A DNA stretch of 48,992 nt from an uncultured Oscillospiraceae bacterium (GCA_944385415.1 CALWXC010000019.1:1-48992), one strand, 5' to 3'; positions 1 to 6,749 are shown, counted from the stretch's first letter. The notes: a model not told the origin generated them from the letters alone. Made by a program: numbers and translations.

Positions 1-150
1 TTAGTTTATCTTGCACACTTTGACACGATTGCTACCCTTTATAAGCTGTAATGCTTCATTTGATCAGCGGCTCCTTAGCTTGTGAAGATCTGAATGATCT
101 AGAAAGGTGCAAAGGAAATGTGTCAGTAGTATATAATGTAAAATAGTAAA
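1..150. other. Window edge, no supported gene
   Basis: No convincing gene is visible. On the minus strand a stop codon at 1-3 closes an open frame of about 20 codons, but an in-frame stop precedes it. It could be a decayed gene tail; I do not recognise it. The stretch is AT-richer than the core genes to the right, as is the rest of the first 2 kb. Confidence 0.4.
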
Positions 151-190
151 ATAATCCCAGCTCGGAGAGGGTTGTTCGAGCTGGGATTAT
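151..190 (-). terminator. Intrinsic terminator of the AbrB-type pseudogene
   Basis: Fourteen-base arms at 151-164 and 177-190 pair perfectly around a 12-base loop. On the minus strand the stem is followed by a T-rich run (TTTTACTATTTT). It begins directly after the stop codon of the AbrB-type remnant at 191, so the original 3' end of that transcription unit seems preserved although the coding part is decayed. Confidence 0.85.
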
Positions 191-385
191 CTATACGTTG
201 CTATGCTTGACGGTTACACCGGTTCGTTTTTCCAGATCCAGCACCCCAATACAAAACAGGTCCATCCCTGTCCATGTAGTCTGTGACGGGTCGCCCTCCC
301 GGATATGCAGTGTCCGGCGAATCTCCTTGGGAATAACAACGCGGCCCAGATCGTCAATACGGCGCACGATACCTGTTGCTTTCAT
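191..385 (-). pseudogene. SpoVT/AbrB-type transcription regulator, truncated or frameshifted
   Basis: The first 33 residues are a nearly perfect swapped-hairpin AbrB DNA-binding domain (starts MKATGIVRRIDDLGRVVIPK and runs to REGDP), as in SpoVT, the sigma-G-made regulator of late forespore genes. After REGDP the reading frame loses family resemblance and stops at residue 64; family members are about 80 residues (single domain) or about 180 (SpoVT with a GAF domain). In another frame the DNA after codon 33 reads DYMDRDGPVL, close to the TDRDGEVIL that normally follows, which points to a frameshift. A good ribosome site (GGAGG) precedes the ATG. It may still give a short DNA-binding peptide. 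The family call is firm; SpoVT itself is not. Confidence 0.7.
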
Positions 386-517
386 ATTTTACAAAAACCT
401 CCACTCTAAACTTCTAACTTAATTCGGTGAAAAACTGTCTATTCACTACGAAATAAGGTGAAATAAATACAATTTCCGAATGTATCGTTAGTATAGGCAG
501 AAGTTTGAAAAATATAC
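370..517 (-). repeat. Copy A of duplicated AbrB 5' end and promoter region
   Basis: This segment matches 1546-1692 at both ends: the first codons of the AbrB gene with its ribosome site, and the promoter about 100 bases upstream. The middle has diverged. The two copies lie in the same orientation about 1.18 kb apart with hicA-hicB between them. Confidence 0.75.
489..517 (-). promoter_or_regulatory. Sporulation-type (sigma-G/F-like) promoter of AbrB remnant A
   Basis: On the minus strand GTATA (513-517) and TATACTA (489-495) are separated by 17 bases. This fits the forespore consensus (GNATA, 17-18 bases, CATNNTA) with one mismatch in the -10 box. The same two elements with identical spacing and a conserved T-rich spacer recur in copy B at 1664-1692. 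Spacer and boxes are better conserved than the flanks, which argues for function. Transcription would start about 95 bases before the ATG. Confidence 0.55.
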
Positions 518-646
518 AAAAGTGGGATGCTGCAAACAGGAATAAATTGGTTTTGTCGAAAAAGTGCGGTATTTGTACTATTTTGCGGTAAAAGAAAACG
601 GTATTATGATACCAAAGCGGAAACTGGAAAATATTGTTTTGGCCTT

Positions 647-674
647 AAAATAACACAATGGGTGGTTGTGTTAT
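647..674 (-). terminator. Possible terminator after hicB
   Basis: Nine-base arms (650-658 and 666-674) around a 7-base loop, followed on the minus strand by TTTT. It lies 16 bases past the hicB stop. The stem is AT-rich and so weak. The rest of the 386-690 gap contains only the AbrB leader and promoter, and no open frame I would support. Confidence 0.5.
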
Positions 675-690
675 ACAAGTGTCATAAACT

Positions 691-1032
691 TTACTGCTGT
701 AATGCGACATACTGCTCGATGGATTTCTCCACAAAGCGGTTCAAGGACATCTGATGCGTGGCAGCATAAACGGCGGCTTTCTGGTGAAGTTCCGGAGAAA
801 TCCGAACATTAAAGCTGCCTTTATAGGCTTTTTCGGGTGCTTGCCCAGTTTCTTTGCACAGCAGAAGATAATCTTCTACTGCACGGTGAAAATCCTCCAC
901 CAACTCCTTAGCGGTGGTTCCCTCGTAGGAGATCAGGCTGCGGATACCCATTACTTTGCCATAGAACAGGTTATCCTCCTGAGAAAACTCCACGCTGCCC
1001 ACATAGCCCTGATATTCCATAATATTGTTCAT
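691..1032 (-). CDS. hicB: HicB-family antitoxin
   Basis: 113 residues. The N-terminal part (about 5-60) is the HicB partial RNase-H-like fold (YQGYVGSVEFSQED, then the conserved G-T-T and E-L-x-x-x-F-H-x-A-V-x-D-Y pattern). The C-terminal part (about 70-110) is a ribbon-helix-helix/Arc-type DNA-binding segment (GSFNVRISPELH, then a helix with NRFVEKSIEQY). It should neutralise the HicA mRNA interferase and repress the operon. Its ATG overlaps the hicA stop by four bases (ATGA), the usual toxin-first order. Length and domain order are normal. The likely operator is the palindrome at 1331-1350. Confidence 0.88.
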   Translation of the reverse strand: MNNIMEYQGYVGSVEFSQEDNLFYGKVMGIRSLISYEGTTAKELVEDFHRAVEDYLLLCKETGQAPEKAYKGSFNVRISPELHQKAAVYAATHQMSLNRFVEKSIEQYVALQQ

Positions 1033-1283
1033 ACAAGACCCTCCTGACTCAGAAGTTCCAGAAGCTGCTTTACCTGATAGCTGAGAAGTTCTTTCCGTGG
1101 ATGGGGCTTGTGCATTAAAATGGGTGGGTGTTCTGCGCTGACGAACATGACTCTGGAGCCGCTAGTGCGTCCTTTGTCGCTGCGTTCATAGGAGAAGTAC
1201 CGAAGAAGCGATTCCGCTTCTTCAAAGGTAAAGTCTTTCGGTCTGGATTTCAGACGCTGGATCAGCTTTTCTTTTTGCCCCAT
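1029..1283 (-). CDS. hicA: HicA-type mRNA interferase toxin
   Basis: 84 residues from the ATG at 1283, chosen because the homologous part starts with MGQKEKLIQRL and AGGAAG lies upstream; the longer frame adds only unlikely sequence. The fold is the small dsRBD-like HicA type, which cuts mRNA during stress. The C-terminal part has the typical I-L-M-H-K-P-H-P and Y-Q-V-K-Q-L-L-E-L-L. In classical HicA the catalytic His follows Gly-Ser; here the motif reads T-S-G-S-R, with Arg in that place. I recall this form in a clostridial subgroup, so it may be a natural variant and not an inactive toxin. Translationally coupled to hicB. Confidence 0.82.
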   Translation of the reverse strand: MGQKEKLIQRLKSRPKDFTFEEAESLLRYFSYERSDKGRTSGSRVMFVSAEHPPILMHKPHPRKELLSYQVKQLLELLSQEGLV

Positions 1284-1307
1284 GGAGGACCACTTCCTTC
1301 TATGTAC

Positions 1308-1350
1308 AGTATAGCAGATTGGAGGGGAAATGCAACTAAAAATAGTTGCA
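1308..1350 (-). promoter_or_regulatory. hicAB promoter with overlapping palindromic operator
   Basis: Minus-strand -35 TTGCAT (1330-1335) and -10 TATACT (1308-1313), spacer 16. A perfect 20-base palindrome, TGCAACTA-AAAA-TAGTTGCA (1331-1350), covers the -35 box. A ribbon-helix-helix repressor bound there would block RNA polymerase, so this is the natural HicB (HicA-HicB) autoregulatory site. Confidence 0.75.
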
Positions 1351-1489
1351 GTATAAGCGGAAAATAAGCGCAATTGGGATGGGAAAATATTGTCGAATTT
1401 TGTAGGCTAAACAGACTAAGAGGGGGTGCCTAAAAAACTTTGAATAAAACATTGTGAAAACGGAGAAAATAAGCAATAATAGGTGGAAT

Positions 1490-1561
1490 TTACCCTCCTA
1501 TTATTTTTGGCCTTATTATAACACAATCGTCGATCCGGCGCACAATTCCAGTTGCTTTCAT
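1490..1561 (-). pseudogene. Second SpoVT/AbrB remnant, first 12 codons only
   Basis: From the ATG at 1561 the frame reads MKATGIVRRIDD, identical to the start of the remnant at 191-385, then runs into unrelated sequence and stops after 23 codons. The break sits at the TCGTC of codons 11-12. Beyond it comes TTTTTGGCCTTATTATAACACAAT, a string that is nearly repeated at about 636-659, next to the hicB terminator, so the junction may be a recombination scar. Confidence 0.7.
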
Positions 1562-1692
1562 ATTTTACCAAACCTCCAACAAAGCTACTCCATGATATTC
1601 GGTAAAACAAGGTTAAACCTGATCGAATTTCGTTGAAATTGAAACAATTACCGAATGCTCTGTTAGTATAGGCAGAGATTTGAAAAATATGC
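1546..1692 (-). repeat. Copy B of duplicated AbrB 5' end and promoter region
   Basis: Homologous to 370-517 in the same orientation: start codons, ribosome site region and promoter conserved, middle diverged. See copy A. Confidence 0.75.
1664..1692 (-). promoter_or_regulatory. Sporulation-type promoter of AbrB remnant B
   Basis: Minus-strand GCATA (1688-1692), 17-base spacer, TATACTA (1664-1670). The -35 box is a full match to the sigma-G/F consensus. Only two bases differ from copy A across most of the spacer. The promoter now drives only a 23-codon remnant. Confidence 0.55.
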
Positions 1693-2046
1693 AGACGCAA
1701 GAAAGTCATTGCCCGGTGGTCAAACAACCTGTTGTGTAAGAACATTAGAGTGCCGATGGTGAAGGGTGTCACTCGTGCGGATGCCCATTTTGTACCGTTC
1801 ATCTTGCTTCTCCGCAAAAGAGTGTTGCGATACTGAACCATAAACGGTAAAATCAGAGAAAGCAAAAAAAACAACCATATGTGCCGCACTGGATGGAGAG
1901 AGGGAGACGCAAAACGTCGGTGTGCCCAACGCCCAATCCCGGCTCTGCATGCGGGAAGGATGGTTCTTTGATTCCTGCACGATGCCATTGCGATTTGCTG
2001 AACTGGTTTACAATCTGTATTTCGTACAGAAAAGGAGAATTTCAAT
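1693..2046. other. Gap upstream of mtnA, no gene supported
   Basis: About 350 bases without a credible coding frame on either strand. A hairpin can form at about 1950-1980 (GCGGGAA pairing with TTCCTGC). I looked for a SAM-I box because mtnA follows and did not see its conserved core. A clear promoter for mtnA is not visible, only a TACAAT at about 2010. This may be a leader RNA or decayed sequence. Confidence 0.4.
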
Positions 2047-3111
2047 ATGAACGCTTTGAGTCTGGATACCGTCGTCCTGTCGAAAGACGCTCTGGAAATC
2101 ATCATCCTCGATCAGACCTTGCTGCCTGGTGAGATCAAGTATTTGCACCTGTCCAAGGCAGAGGATATCTGGGAAGCCATTTACGCCTTGCGGGTCCGCG
2201 GTGCGCCGGCCATCGGCGTGGCGGCTGCCTACGGCATCTATGTGGTGACGGCTCAGCTACAAACGGACAATATGGAGGAATTCTGCAACTATTTTGAAGA
2301 GAAAAAAGCGTACCTTGATTCGTCCCGTCCCACGGCGGTCAATCTGTCCTGGGCCCTGAACCGGATGGGCAAGGTTGTGGCGGAAAACCGGGAGACCATG
2401 ACGGTGGCCCAGCTGAAGGAACGTCTGCGCCAGGAGGCCCACGCCATCCGGGAAGAGGATATCGCCATCAGCCGGAACATCGGTCAGTTGGGCTTTGAAC
2501 TGCTGCACCACGGCGATGGCATTCTCACCCACTGCAACGCCGGTACCTTGGCTACGGCCAAGTATGGTACGGCGCTGGCTCCCATCTATATTGCTTTGGA
2601 GAACGGCTGGGATGATCTCCATGTGTACTGCGACGAGACGCGGCCCCTGCTCCAGGGCGCACGGCTCAGCGCTTTTGAAATGCAGACCGCCGGTGTGGAC
2701 ACCACGCTGATCTGTGACAACATGGCGTCCATCACCATGAAGCGGGGCAAGGTCAATATTGTCTTTGTGGGCTGTGACCGTGTGGCGGCCAATGGCGATT
2801 TTGCCAATAAAATCGGTACCAGCGGCGTGGCCATTCTGGCCAAGTATTACGGCATTCCGTTCTACGTCTGCGCCCCCACTTCCACCATCGACATGTCCAT
2901 TGCCACCGGTGACGATATTGTAATTGAGGAGCGCCCGGCGGAAGAGGTCACCGAGGCCTGGTATAAAAAGCGCATGGCGCCGGAGGGGGTCAAGGTCAAC
3001 AATCCCGCCTTTGACGTCACGGACCACAGTTTGATTACCGGCATTATCACCGAAAAAGGCATTGCCTATCCGCCCTTTGACAAGGCTTTTGAACGTATGG
3101 GTATCCGGTGA
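2047..3111 (+). CDS. mtnA: S-methyl-5-thioribose-1-phosphate isomerase (MtnA family)
   Basis: 354 residues, the normal length. MtnA converts the aldose phosphate MTR-1-P to the ketose MTRu-1-P in salvage of 5'-methylthioadenosine; close paralogues (DrdI type) isomerise 5-deoxyribose-1-phosphate. Visible family motifs: RVRGAPAIG (49-57), THCNAGTLATAKYG with the catalytic Cys163, DETRPLLQGARL (196-207) and GCDRVAANGD with the catalytic Asp244. AAGGAG lies ten bases before the ATG. No other salvage gene is in the same transcription unit; a sugar kinase gene converges on it and mtaD lies 29 kb away. Substrate (MTR-1-P or 5-deoxyribose-1-P) cannot be told from sequence by eye. Confidence 0.93.
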   Translation: MNALSLDTVVLSKDALEIIILDQTLLPGEIKYLHLSKAEDIWEAIYALRVRGAPAIGVAAAYGIYVVTAQLQTDNMEEFCNYFEEKKAYLDSSRPTAVNLSWALNRMGKVVAENRETMTVAQLKERLRQEAHAIREEDIAISRNIGQLGFELLHHGDGILTHCNAGTLATAKYGTALAPIYIALENGWDDLHVYCDETRPLLQGARLSAFEMQTAGVDTTLICDNMASITMKRGKVNIVFVGCDRVAANGDFANKIGTSGVAILAKYYGIPFYVCAPTSTIDMSIATGDDIVIEERPAEEVTEAWYKKRMAPEGVKVNNPAFDVTDHSLITGIITEKGIAYPPFDKAFERMGIR

Positions 3112-3143
3112 CTGCTTCTGCCGAGTGGAGAGTGGGAAATGCT

Positions 3144-3180
3144 GCAAGCCCCCTGTCTAATGTACAGACAGGGGGCTTGC
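3144..3180. terminator. Hairpin between convergent mtnA and FGGY kinase genes
   Basis: Perfect 15-base arms (3144-3158, 3166-3180) around a 7-base loop, GC-rich. Neither strand has a T run after it, so it is not a textbook intrinsic terminator, but its place between two convergent stops suggests a bidirectional transcription barrier. Confidence 0.6.
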
Positions 3181-3213
3181 CGGTTCCAATGCGCCGCCAC
3201 GGGGCAGTTTGTT

Positions 3214-4677
3214 TCAGCGCAGAGACTGGGCCATGGTGTACAGACGGCAGAACCGGGCGTACTGTTCGTCCAGATTGCCCTGGGGCAAAATGGCGGTGGT
3301 GGAGAACTGGGCCGCCGTTTCATAGGAATCAATCCAGCCCAGAGACAGGGCGGCAATGAGATAGGCACCGCGGGTACCGGCCTGGACATCTTCGGGCAGG
3401 TACAGGGGACGGCCCAGGGCATTGCTGCGAAGCTGCAAGGCAGTCCGGCTTTTGGCGCCGCCGCCGGAAACCACAATACGGTCCGCCGTCAGGCCGCAAG
3501 TCTCCAAAATCTCCAGATTCCGCCGCAGATCGAAGGACAGTCCTTCCAGGGCTGCCCGGACAAGTTCACCGCGGGTGGTGGACAGCGTCAGACCATGCAG
3601 AATGCCCGTGTCGGCAGTACATAGCTCCGGGGTACCGCTGCCCACCAGATGGGGCACCATCAGGACCCTGGTTTCCTGTTGGGCGGCTTCGGCCATCATC
3701 TGATCATAGACGTCGCGGCCACTCTGGACGGCCTGCCGGTGCTCCTCTCCGTAGAGCTTCCCCCGCAGGTCCCGCAGCGTGACGCCGCCGGAATAGAGTA
3801 CCGCGTAGGTCACAAATTTGCCGGGAATCACATGGGGCGAACAGACGAAGTTATTGGCTTGCAGCGTCGGATGGAGCAGGGGACGGTCCTGGACCAGCGT
3901 CAAACACTCCACGGTGCCGTAGCTCAACGCGGCGCGGCCCCCGGAGACGGCACCCAGCCCCAGGGCCACACAGGGCTGGTCCTGACCGCCGGCCACCACC
4001 AGCGCCGGGGCTTCCAACCCCAGCAATGCATTGATGTCGGAGGTGGTATGGCCCAGGGCCGTACCGGCCCGGACAATGGGCGGCAGCTTTTCTTTGTCCA
4101 GCCCGGCGGCGTCCAAAATCTCCGGGCACCAGGTTCCGGTATGGAGATCATACATCATGCTGCGGGCCGCCTGGGTATCCTCCGTGGCGGCTACGCCGCA
4201 GAGCTTCCAGGCGATAAAGCTGCTGAAAAACAGAAATTTTTCCGTATTTTCGTATAAATCCGGCTGATTCTGCCGCATCCACAGGAGACGGCTCACGGTG
4301 TACATGGGGTGGGAAATATAGCCGGTCCGCTCATAAATCCAGTCGGTGCCCAACCGGCTGTCCAGCTCGCGCCACGCGTCCCGGGCGCTGTCATTGGTGT
4401 AGAGGAAGGCATCGCCCAGCGCGGTGCCGTCGGCCTCCACGGCCACTACGGACTCCCCAAAGGAGGTGGCACACAAAGCTGCAATCCGGGGATAGGTATC
4501 CGTACACCGGCAGATGACCTGACAGACGCAATCCCATACCAGCGTCGGGGAAATCATACCGGTGTAGCCGGTCACCGGATATTCCACATAGGATTGGAGA
4601 CAGACCTGGCCCCGGCGGTCAAAGACGGTGGCCTTGCAGCCGGTGGTGCCGATGTCGATGCCCATGACGTATTCCAT
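3214..4677 (-). CDS. FGGY-family carbohydrate kinase
   Basis: 487 residues from the ATG at 4677, preceded by AGGAGG; a longer open frame runs through the divergent deoR-type gene and is an artefact. Cytoplasmic ATP-dependent sugar kinase of the xylulokinase/gluconate-kinase fold. Seen: N-terminal phosphate loop GIDIGTTGCKA (6-16), the mid-protein G-G-Q-D-Q-P with the likely catalytic Asp, and the C-terminal VVSGGGAKS (402-410) of the adenosine-binding half. Divergent from a DeoR-type regulator 123 bases away, the usual partner of a sugar kinase, and convergent with mtnA. Substrate unknown; a ketopentose or deoxypentose is plausible. It differs clearly from the xylulokinase at 14979. Confidence 0.9.
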   Translation of the reverse strand: MEYVMGIDIGTTGCKATVFDRRGQVCLQSYVEYPVTGYTGMISPTLVWDCVCQVICRCTDTYPRIAALCATSFGESVVAVEADGTALGDAFLYTNDSARDAWRELDSRLGTDWIYERTGYISHPMYTVSRLLWMRQNQPDLYENTEKFLFFSSFIAWKLCGVAATEDTQAARSMMYDLHTGTWCPEILDAAGLDKEKLPPIVRAGTALGHTTSDINALLGLEAPALVVAGGQDQPCVALGLGAVSGGRAALSYGTVECLTLVQDRPLLHPTLQANNFVCSPHVIPGKFVTYAVLYSGGVTLRDLRGKLYGEEHRQAVQSGRDVYDQMMAEAAQQETRVLMVPHLVGSGTPELCTADTGILHGLTLSTTRGELVRAALEGLSFDLRRNLEILETCGLTADRIVVSGGGAKSRTALQLRSNALGRPLYLPEDVQAGTRGAYLIAALSLGWIDSYETAAQFSTTAILPQGNLDEQYARFCRLYTMAQSLR

Positions 4678-4726
4678 AGGAAAAACCTCCTCAGAAAAAT
4701 GGATGATGGAAGGCGGAACCCCGGCC

Positions 4727-4755
4727 TTGCATGGCGGGGAAAAACGTGGTATGCT
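4727..4755 (+). promoter_or_regulatory. Promoter of the deoR-type gene
   Basis: TTGCAT (4727-4732), 17 bases, TATGCT (4750-4755), then the ribosome site AAAGGAG (4785-4791) and the TTG start at 4801. The 123-base divergent gap must also hold the kinase promoter and the operator. Confidence 0.6.
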
Positions 4756-4800
4756 ACCAATCAACAGGAAACATCCCAACGGACAAAGGAGAGAAGCGCG

Positions 4801-5568
4801 TTGACGGCAGAACAGCGAAGACGGGAATTGACTCAGATTTTCCTCCGGGAGGGAGCCGTAAAGGTGGGACAGCTGGCCCGCCGGTTCGGCGTCACCACCG
4901 AGACCATCCGAAAGGATTTGATTCTGCTGGAGCAGCAGGGCTTGATTCGCCGGGGCAATGGCCGGGCGGAGGTGGCCAACGAGCTGACGGAGCAGACCTA
5001 CGGCAGCAAGGCCCGGGAGCATGTGGAGCAGAAACAGGCCATTGCCGCCCTGGCGGCCCAGCAGATTCCGGAAAACGCGTCGGTATTTCTGGATGCCGGA
5101 AGCACCGTCCATGAGCTGGCCCGGCAGCTGCTGTTCCGAAAGGATTTGACGGTTATCACCAACTTTATGCCCACGGCGGCCCTGCTCAGTGCCAATGGCC
5201 TGAAAGTGATTCTCATCGGCGGAGAAATCCGGCCCACCAGCGGCGGCGCCACCGGCCCACTGGCTGTGGAGGCCATCGGCCAGCTCCACGCCGATCTGGC
5301 GGTGCTGTCCACCAGCGGATTTGCCGGAGCCGACGGCCCCTGTGTGGAAAATCTCTACGATGCCAGCGTCAAGCGGGCCATGATTCGACAGGCGGAAAAG
5401 GTTCTGGTGCTGACGGACCATTCCAAGGCCGCCTGGCGGGCCATGGTGTGCGTGGTCCCCTGGTCGCAAGTAGACACGGTGATCTCCGACGATGGACTGG
5501 ACCCGGCGTTGGTCCAGCGGCTGCGGCAGGAGACGGAAGTCCTGCTGGCAAACACAGAATCTCAATAA
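4801..5568 (+). CDS. DeoR-family transcriptional regulator
   Basis: 255 residues from a TTG start, chosen because family similarity begins at once (winged-helix from residue 1, recognition helix in VGQLARRFGVTTETIRKDL, about 21-39), length becomes typical, and AAAGGAG precedes it. No ATG or GTG fits. The C-terminal DeoR sensor domain shows FLDAGSTVHELARQL, the sugar-phosphate site of the isomerase-like fold, and L-T-D-H-S-K near the end. Such proteins repress sugar genes and are released by phosphorylated intermediates. Its target is most likely the divergent FGGY kinase and itself. Confidence 0.92.
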   Translation: MTAEQRRRELTQIFLREGAVKVGQLARRFGVTTETIRKDLILLEQQGLIRRGNGRAEVANELTEQTYGSKAREHVEQKQAIAALAAQQIPENASVFLDAGSTVHELARQLLFRKDLTVITNFMPTAALLSANGLKVILIGGEIRPTSGGATGPLAVEAIGQLHADLAVLSTSGFAGADGPCVENLYDASVKRAMIRQAEKVLVLTDHSKAAWRAMVCVVPWSQVDTVISDDGLDPALVQRLRQETEVLLANTESQ

Positions 5569-5594
5569 GGGGTGCCGCAACTGCGGCACCCCTT
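5567..5594. terminator. Bidirectional hairpin between convergent genes
   Basis: Thirteen-base perfect arms (5567-5579, 5582-5594) around a 2-base loop. It starts inside the stop codon of the deoR-type gene and ends eight bases before the stop of the convergent URO-D-like gene, so it should end both transcripts. There is no clear T run. Confidence 0.65.
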
Positions 5595-5601
5595 ATGTTA
5601 C

Positions 5602-6654
5602 TTATTGCCAGGTCAGGCTGCCGTCGGGACGGTAGCAGCCATACTTGTGAATGGCCTCCTGCATAGCCAGAAAGTTTTCCGGCCGGGCCGAGGAGTGTAC
5701 GCTGTTGCTGCTGGCGCAGATATAGCGGCCGCCGGGGGCGTGGGTGGCCAGAACGCCCTTGACGTACTCGGTCATCTGCTCCGGGGTATAGGTGGTCAAC
5801 GGCGTGTCGCAGTCGATGCCGCCCATGACCGTCAGATTGGGGTACTGCTGTTTGATGGAGACCTGATCCAGACCGGAATTTTCATCCAGGGGGTGCATGG
5901 CGCGGATGCCGAACCCCGTCAGATCATCCAACAGGGCGTCGATTTTGCCGCAGCAGTGCTTGAGCATGTATACGCCGTTGTCCGTGGCCAGATCACACAG
6001 CTGTTTGAGACCCGGCAGGAAAAACTCCTGGAAGTGCTGCTTGGACACCAGCAGATTGGTCTTGGAGCCGTAGTCGTCGCCGGAGATGATAAAGTCGGCG
6101 CCCAGTTCAATGGCCCGCTTGGCCAGGGCCAGATTGTGCTCCATAGAGATGTCCACCAGTTTGTGTACCAGTTCCGGCTCCTCAATGAGATTGCACATCA
6201 TGTCCTGCATACTGGTCAGATAGTAGCTGTAGTTGAAGCCGTCGTGAAGATGGAAGCCGATAAAGCGCTTGCCCTTGAACCGGGCCACCAGCTCCTTGAG
6301 GTACTCGAAGCGGTAGTCGTCATTGGGGTCCGGGGCTGTGTAGACCATGGCATCCTCCAGGGTTTCGATGGGACCATGGAGCGGGTGGGAGACCACCTCG
6401 GTGTTGTACTGGCGCAGCATACCCCATTCATTGCGGACAATGTGCTTTTCCGCGTCCACAACCTCTTCCCGGTACAGCTTGGAGGGGGTTTGAGTTACCA
6501 CAATGTCCAGGTCCATGGCATCACACAAATCCATGTAGTCGCCGCCGGGCACAATACCCTCAATCACGCGGGGATCAATCATCAGCTCAAAGGAAGGGAC
6601 CCGATCGGGAATGCCGCCTTCCAGGACTGTGCGGACGCGCTCATAGGAATTCAT
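5602..6654 (-). CDS. Uroporphyrinogen decarboxylase (URO-D) family protein, MtaA-like
   Basis: 350 residues from the ATG at 6654; a GTG two codons earlier sits too close to the GAGGT ribosome site. It has the URO-D TIM-barrel pattern, but belongs to the group that includes corrinoid:coenzyme methyltransferases (MtaA, CmuA) and not haem-pathway HemE: it carries M-L-K-H-C-C-G-K-I-D (zinc-type H-x-C) and a later G-G-I-D-C-D. Such enzymes move methyl groups between a corrinoid protein and a thiol or demethylate small compounds. No corrinoid protein or methyltransferase partner lies nearby, so the substrate is open. It has its own consensus promoter and an upstream palindrome. Confidence 0.8.
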   Translation of the reverse strand: MNSYERVRTVLEGGIPDRVPSFELMIDPRVIEGIVPGGDYMDLCDAMDLDIVVTQTPSKLYREEVVDAEKHIVRNEWGMLRQYNTEVVSHPLHGPIETLEDAMVYTAPDPNDDYRFEYLKELVARFKGKRFIGFHLHDGFNYSYYLTSMQDMMCNLIEEPELVHKLVDISMEHNLALAKRAIELGADFIISGDDYGSKTNLLVSKQHFQEFFLPGLKQLCDLATDNGVYMLKHCCGKIDALLDDLTGFGIRAMHPLDENSGLDQVSIKQQYPNLTVMGGIDCDTPLTTYTPEQMTEYVKGVLATHAPGGRYICASSNSVHSSARPENFLAMQEAIHKYGCYRPDGSLTWQ

Positions 6655-6680
6655 GGTCACTACCTCGCTTTACAGAACTT

Positions 6681-6706
6681 CCACGGTGGGCATCCGCCCG
6701 CCGTGG
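6681..6706. other. GC-rich hairpin in the 5' leader of the URO-D-like gene
   Basis: CCACGG-x-GGGC pairs with GCCC-x-CCGTGG around ATCC. On the plus strand it is followed by TTTTT and would read as an intrinsic terminator, though no plus-strand gene leads into it. On the minus strand it lies in the leader, without a T run. Confidence 0.5.
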
Positions 6707-6715
6707 TTTTTCTGT

Positions 6716-6744
6716 ATCATACCAAGGCTGATTGTGAATGTCAA
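6716..6744 (-). promoter_or_regulatory. Consensus sigma-A promoter of the URO-D-like gene
   Basis: Minus strand: TTGACA (6739-6744), 17-base spacer, TATGAT (6716-6721). Almost perfect boxes and optimum spacing make this one of the strongest-looking promoters in the window. Confidence 0.85.
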
Positions 6745-6749
6745 TATTA

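Noticed and set aside
1..60. Minus-strand frame ending in a stop at 1-3
   Set aside because: Only about 20 codons before an in-frame stop; no recognisable match. A decayed gene tail is possible but not supported.
1880..2046. SAM riboswitch upstream of mtnA
   Set aside because: The conserved SAM-I core (GAUGAAA, GGCAACC and the closing stem) is not visible.
1416..2105. Minus-strand frame of 229 codons in the gap before mtnA
   Set aside because: It runs through the AbrB scar and into mtnA, has no ribosome site or family resemblance and has unusual composition.
2257..3147. Long frame antisense to mtnA
   Set aside because: Shadow frame with low-complexity composition and no family resemblance, opposite a clear MtnA protein. 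Similar antisense frames over most GC-rich genes here (for example 5572-6777, 6935-8587, 11756-13447, 35766-38462, 38378-39526) were dropped for the same reason.
4309..4800. N-terminal extension of the deoR-type gene
   Set aside because: It would overlap the kinase on the other strand and lies upstream of the promoter and ribosome site; family similarity starts at the TTG at 4801.
3214..5589. A 791-codon minus-strand frame covering both the FGGY kinase and the deoR-type gene
   Set aside because: Only the last 487 codons look like a protein family. The rest is antisense to the well-supported deoR-type gene, and a good ribosome site marks the internal ATG at 4677.
5602..6654. Haem-pathway uroporphyrinogen decarboxylase (HemE)
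   Set aside because: The zinc-type H-x-C motif and overall pattern fit the MtaA-like methyltransferase group, and no other tetrapyrrole synthesis gene is adjacent.
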